DNA of 7,115 bases from an uncultured Lachnospiraceae bacterium (GTDB lineage Bacteria > Bacillota > Clostridia > Lachnospirales > Lachnospiraceae): assembly GCA_905236545.1 (NCBI GenBank), contig CAJOQO010000155.1, forward strand, positions 1 through 7,115, written 5' to 3'. Each line of letters starts with the position of its first letter. The stretch's first letter is position 1. The notes under the pieces were generated by a model, which did no database searches, was not told where the DNA came from, and saw only the letters and a list, made by a program, of their open reading frames with translations. Positions 6,866 through 7,115 of this stretch are shown one piece after another. The position numbers were made by a program, and so were the translations under genes.

Positions 6866-6868
6866 GAA

Positions 6869-7081
6869 ATGCTGATTCGCTCTGCTCTGCCACTCATCTT
6901 GCATGCAGGGATCGTCAGGAGCCGGCAACCTGTAATGTATGCCCCGGCCTTGTGTTATGCCTGCCGCAGGCCGCTCCCTGGGCACCATGAGACGGCCACA
7001 GGGGTTCCTGAGCGGCAGATTTTGTATACCCCGGCCTGCGGATGGCTTCCCCAACGCAAACCTGTAGCCCACTCCGGCTGA
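6869..7081 (+). CDS. Small ORF of unknown function after scpB (70 residues)
   Basis: I do not recognise this product. It could be a genuine small gene in the scpAB transcript. GGAGG at 6856-6860, inside the scpB end, stands 8 nt before the ATG, and the ATG is 3 nt past the scpB stop. The protein is rich in proline, arginine, cysteine and histidine: CYAC at 29-32, HH at 39-40, C57 and H68. It has a weak internal repeat, MYAPA at 23-27 and LYTPA at 52-56, 29 codons apart. There is no signal peptide, membrane helix or known domain. Against coding, the DNA here is full of inverted repeats and the opposite strand is also open, so the frame may be a by-product of a GC-rich repeat or structured RNA. 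Confidence 0.3.
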   Translation: MLIRSALPLILHAGIVRSRQPVMYAPALCYACRRPLPGHHETATGVPERQILYTPACGWLPQRKPVAHSG

Positions 7082-7115
7082 GCTCTTTGCCGACTGCGAT
7101 CGGGCGTCCGGGGTA
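6937..7115. repeat. Cluster of gtatRccccggcct repeats and inverted repeats, cut by the window end
   Basis: The 14-mer gtatRccccggcct occurs at 6937-6950 (R = g) and 7024-7037 (R = a), 87 nt apart. An inverted partial copy, ccggggta, fills the last eight bases (7108-7115) and is complementary to 7027-7034. aacctgta also recurs at 6927-6934 and 7059-7066. Several helices are possible: ccgcaggcc (6964-6972) with ggcctgcgg (7033-7041), 9 bp; gccgct (6970-6975) with agcggc (7011-7016); ccctg (6976-6980) with caggg (6999-7003); and the local palindrome gcctgccgcaggc (6959-6971). Some of these exclude each other. The element seems to continue past the window, so its full extent and type cannot be decided. 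Confidence 0.4.

Noticed and set aside
5975..7072. 365-codon open frame on the - strand opposite scpA/scpB and the tail
   Set aside because: Most of it is antisense to scpA and scpB, which are unmistakable. The translation has no recognisable domain and the frame is open through GC and codon bias. The part beyond 6865 is noted only as showing that both strands of the tail are open.
6866..7115. RNase P RNA, SRP RNA, tmRNA or 6S RNA in the tail
   Set aside because: None of the conserved core sequences of these RNAs that I looked for could be found on either strand.

Overview
This window looks like chromosomal housekeeping DNA from a moderate-GC Firmicute of the class Clostridia, most likely a Lachnospiraceae-type gut anaerobe. 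The reasons are the ScpA/ScpB pair, the AlaRS with a clustered-cysteine insertion, the lysine/arginine-rich 58-residue S21, strong purine Shine-Dalgarno sites and TTGaca/TATAmT promoters. The assignment rests on family resemblance only. All confident genes lie on the + strand.

Layout. Positions 1-252 are intergenic: a hairpin-centred repeat (copy A), a possible terminator or attenuator, a sigma-A-type promoter and a short leader with an 11-bp-spaced direct repeat. tyrS (253-1488) and alaS (1518-4157) follow 29 nt apart, probably as one transcript. A 106-nt gap carries a good extended -10 promoter for rpsU (4264-4440), which ends at a perfect 12-bp GC-rich hairpin with little U-tract. A second hairpin-centred repeat (copy B, 4509-4569) lies just before a calcineurin-like metallophosphoesterase gene (4587-5396). 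That gene overlaps scpA (5386-6243), which overlaps scpB (6224-6865). The last 250 bases hold a 70-codon ORF of unknown function with a good Shine-Dalgarno site, and GC-rich repeats and inverted repeats that run into the window edge.

Functionally the block covers translation (tyrosine and alanine charging, small-subunit protein S21) and chromosome segregation (the ScpA kleisin and ScpB partners of SMC). The phosphoesterase is tied to scpAB by overlapping reading frames. I see no phage, transposase, CRISPR, toxin-antitoxin or defence genes.

The most unusual signal is not a gene. Two intergenic copies (18-82 and 4509-4569) share a 17-nt 5' box and an 8-nt 3' box, and between them sit hairpins of entirely different sequence. 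That looks like a small dispersed structured element. I have only two copies, so this remains a hypothesis.
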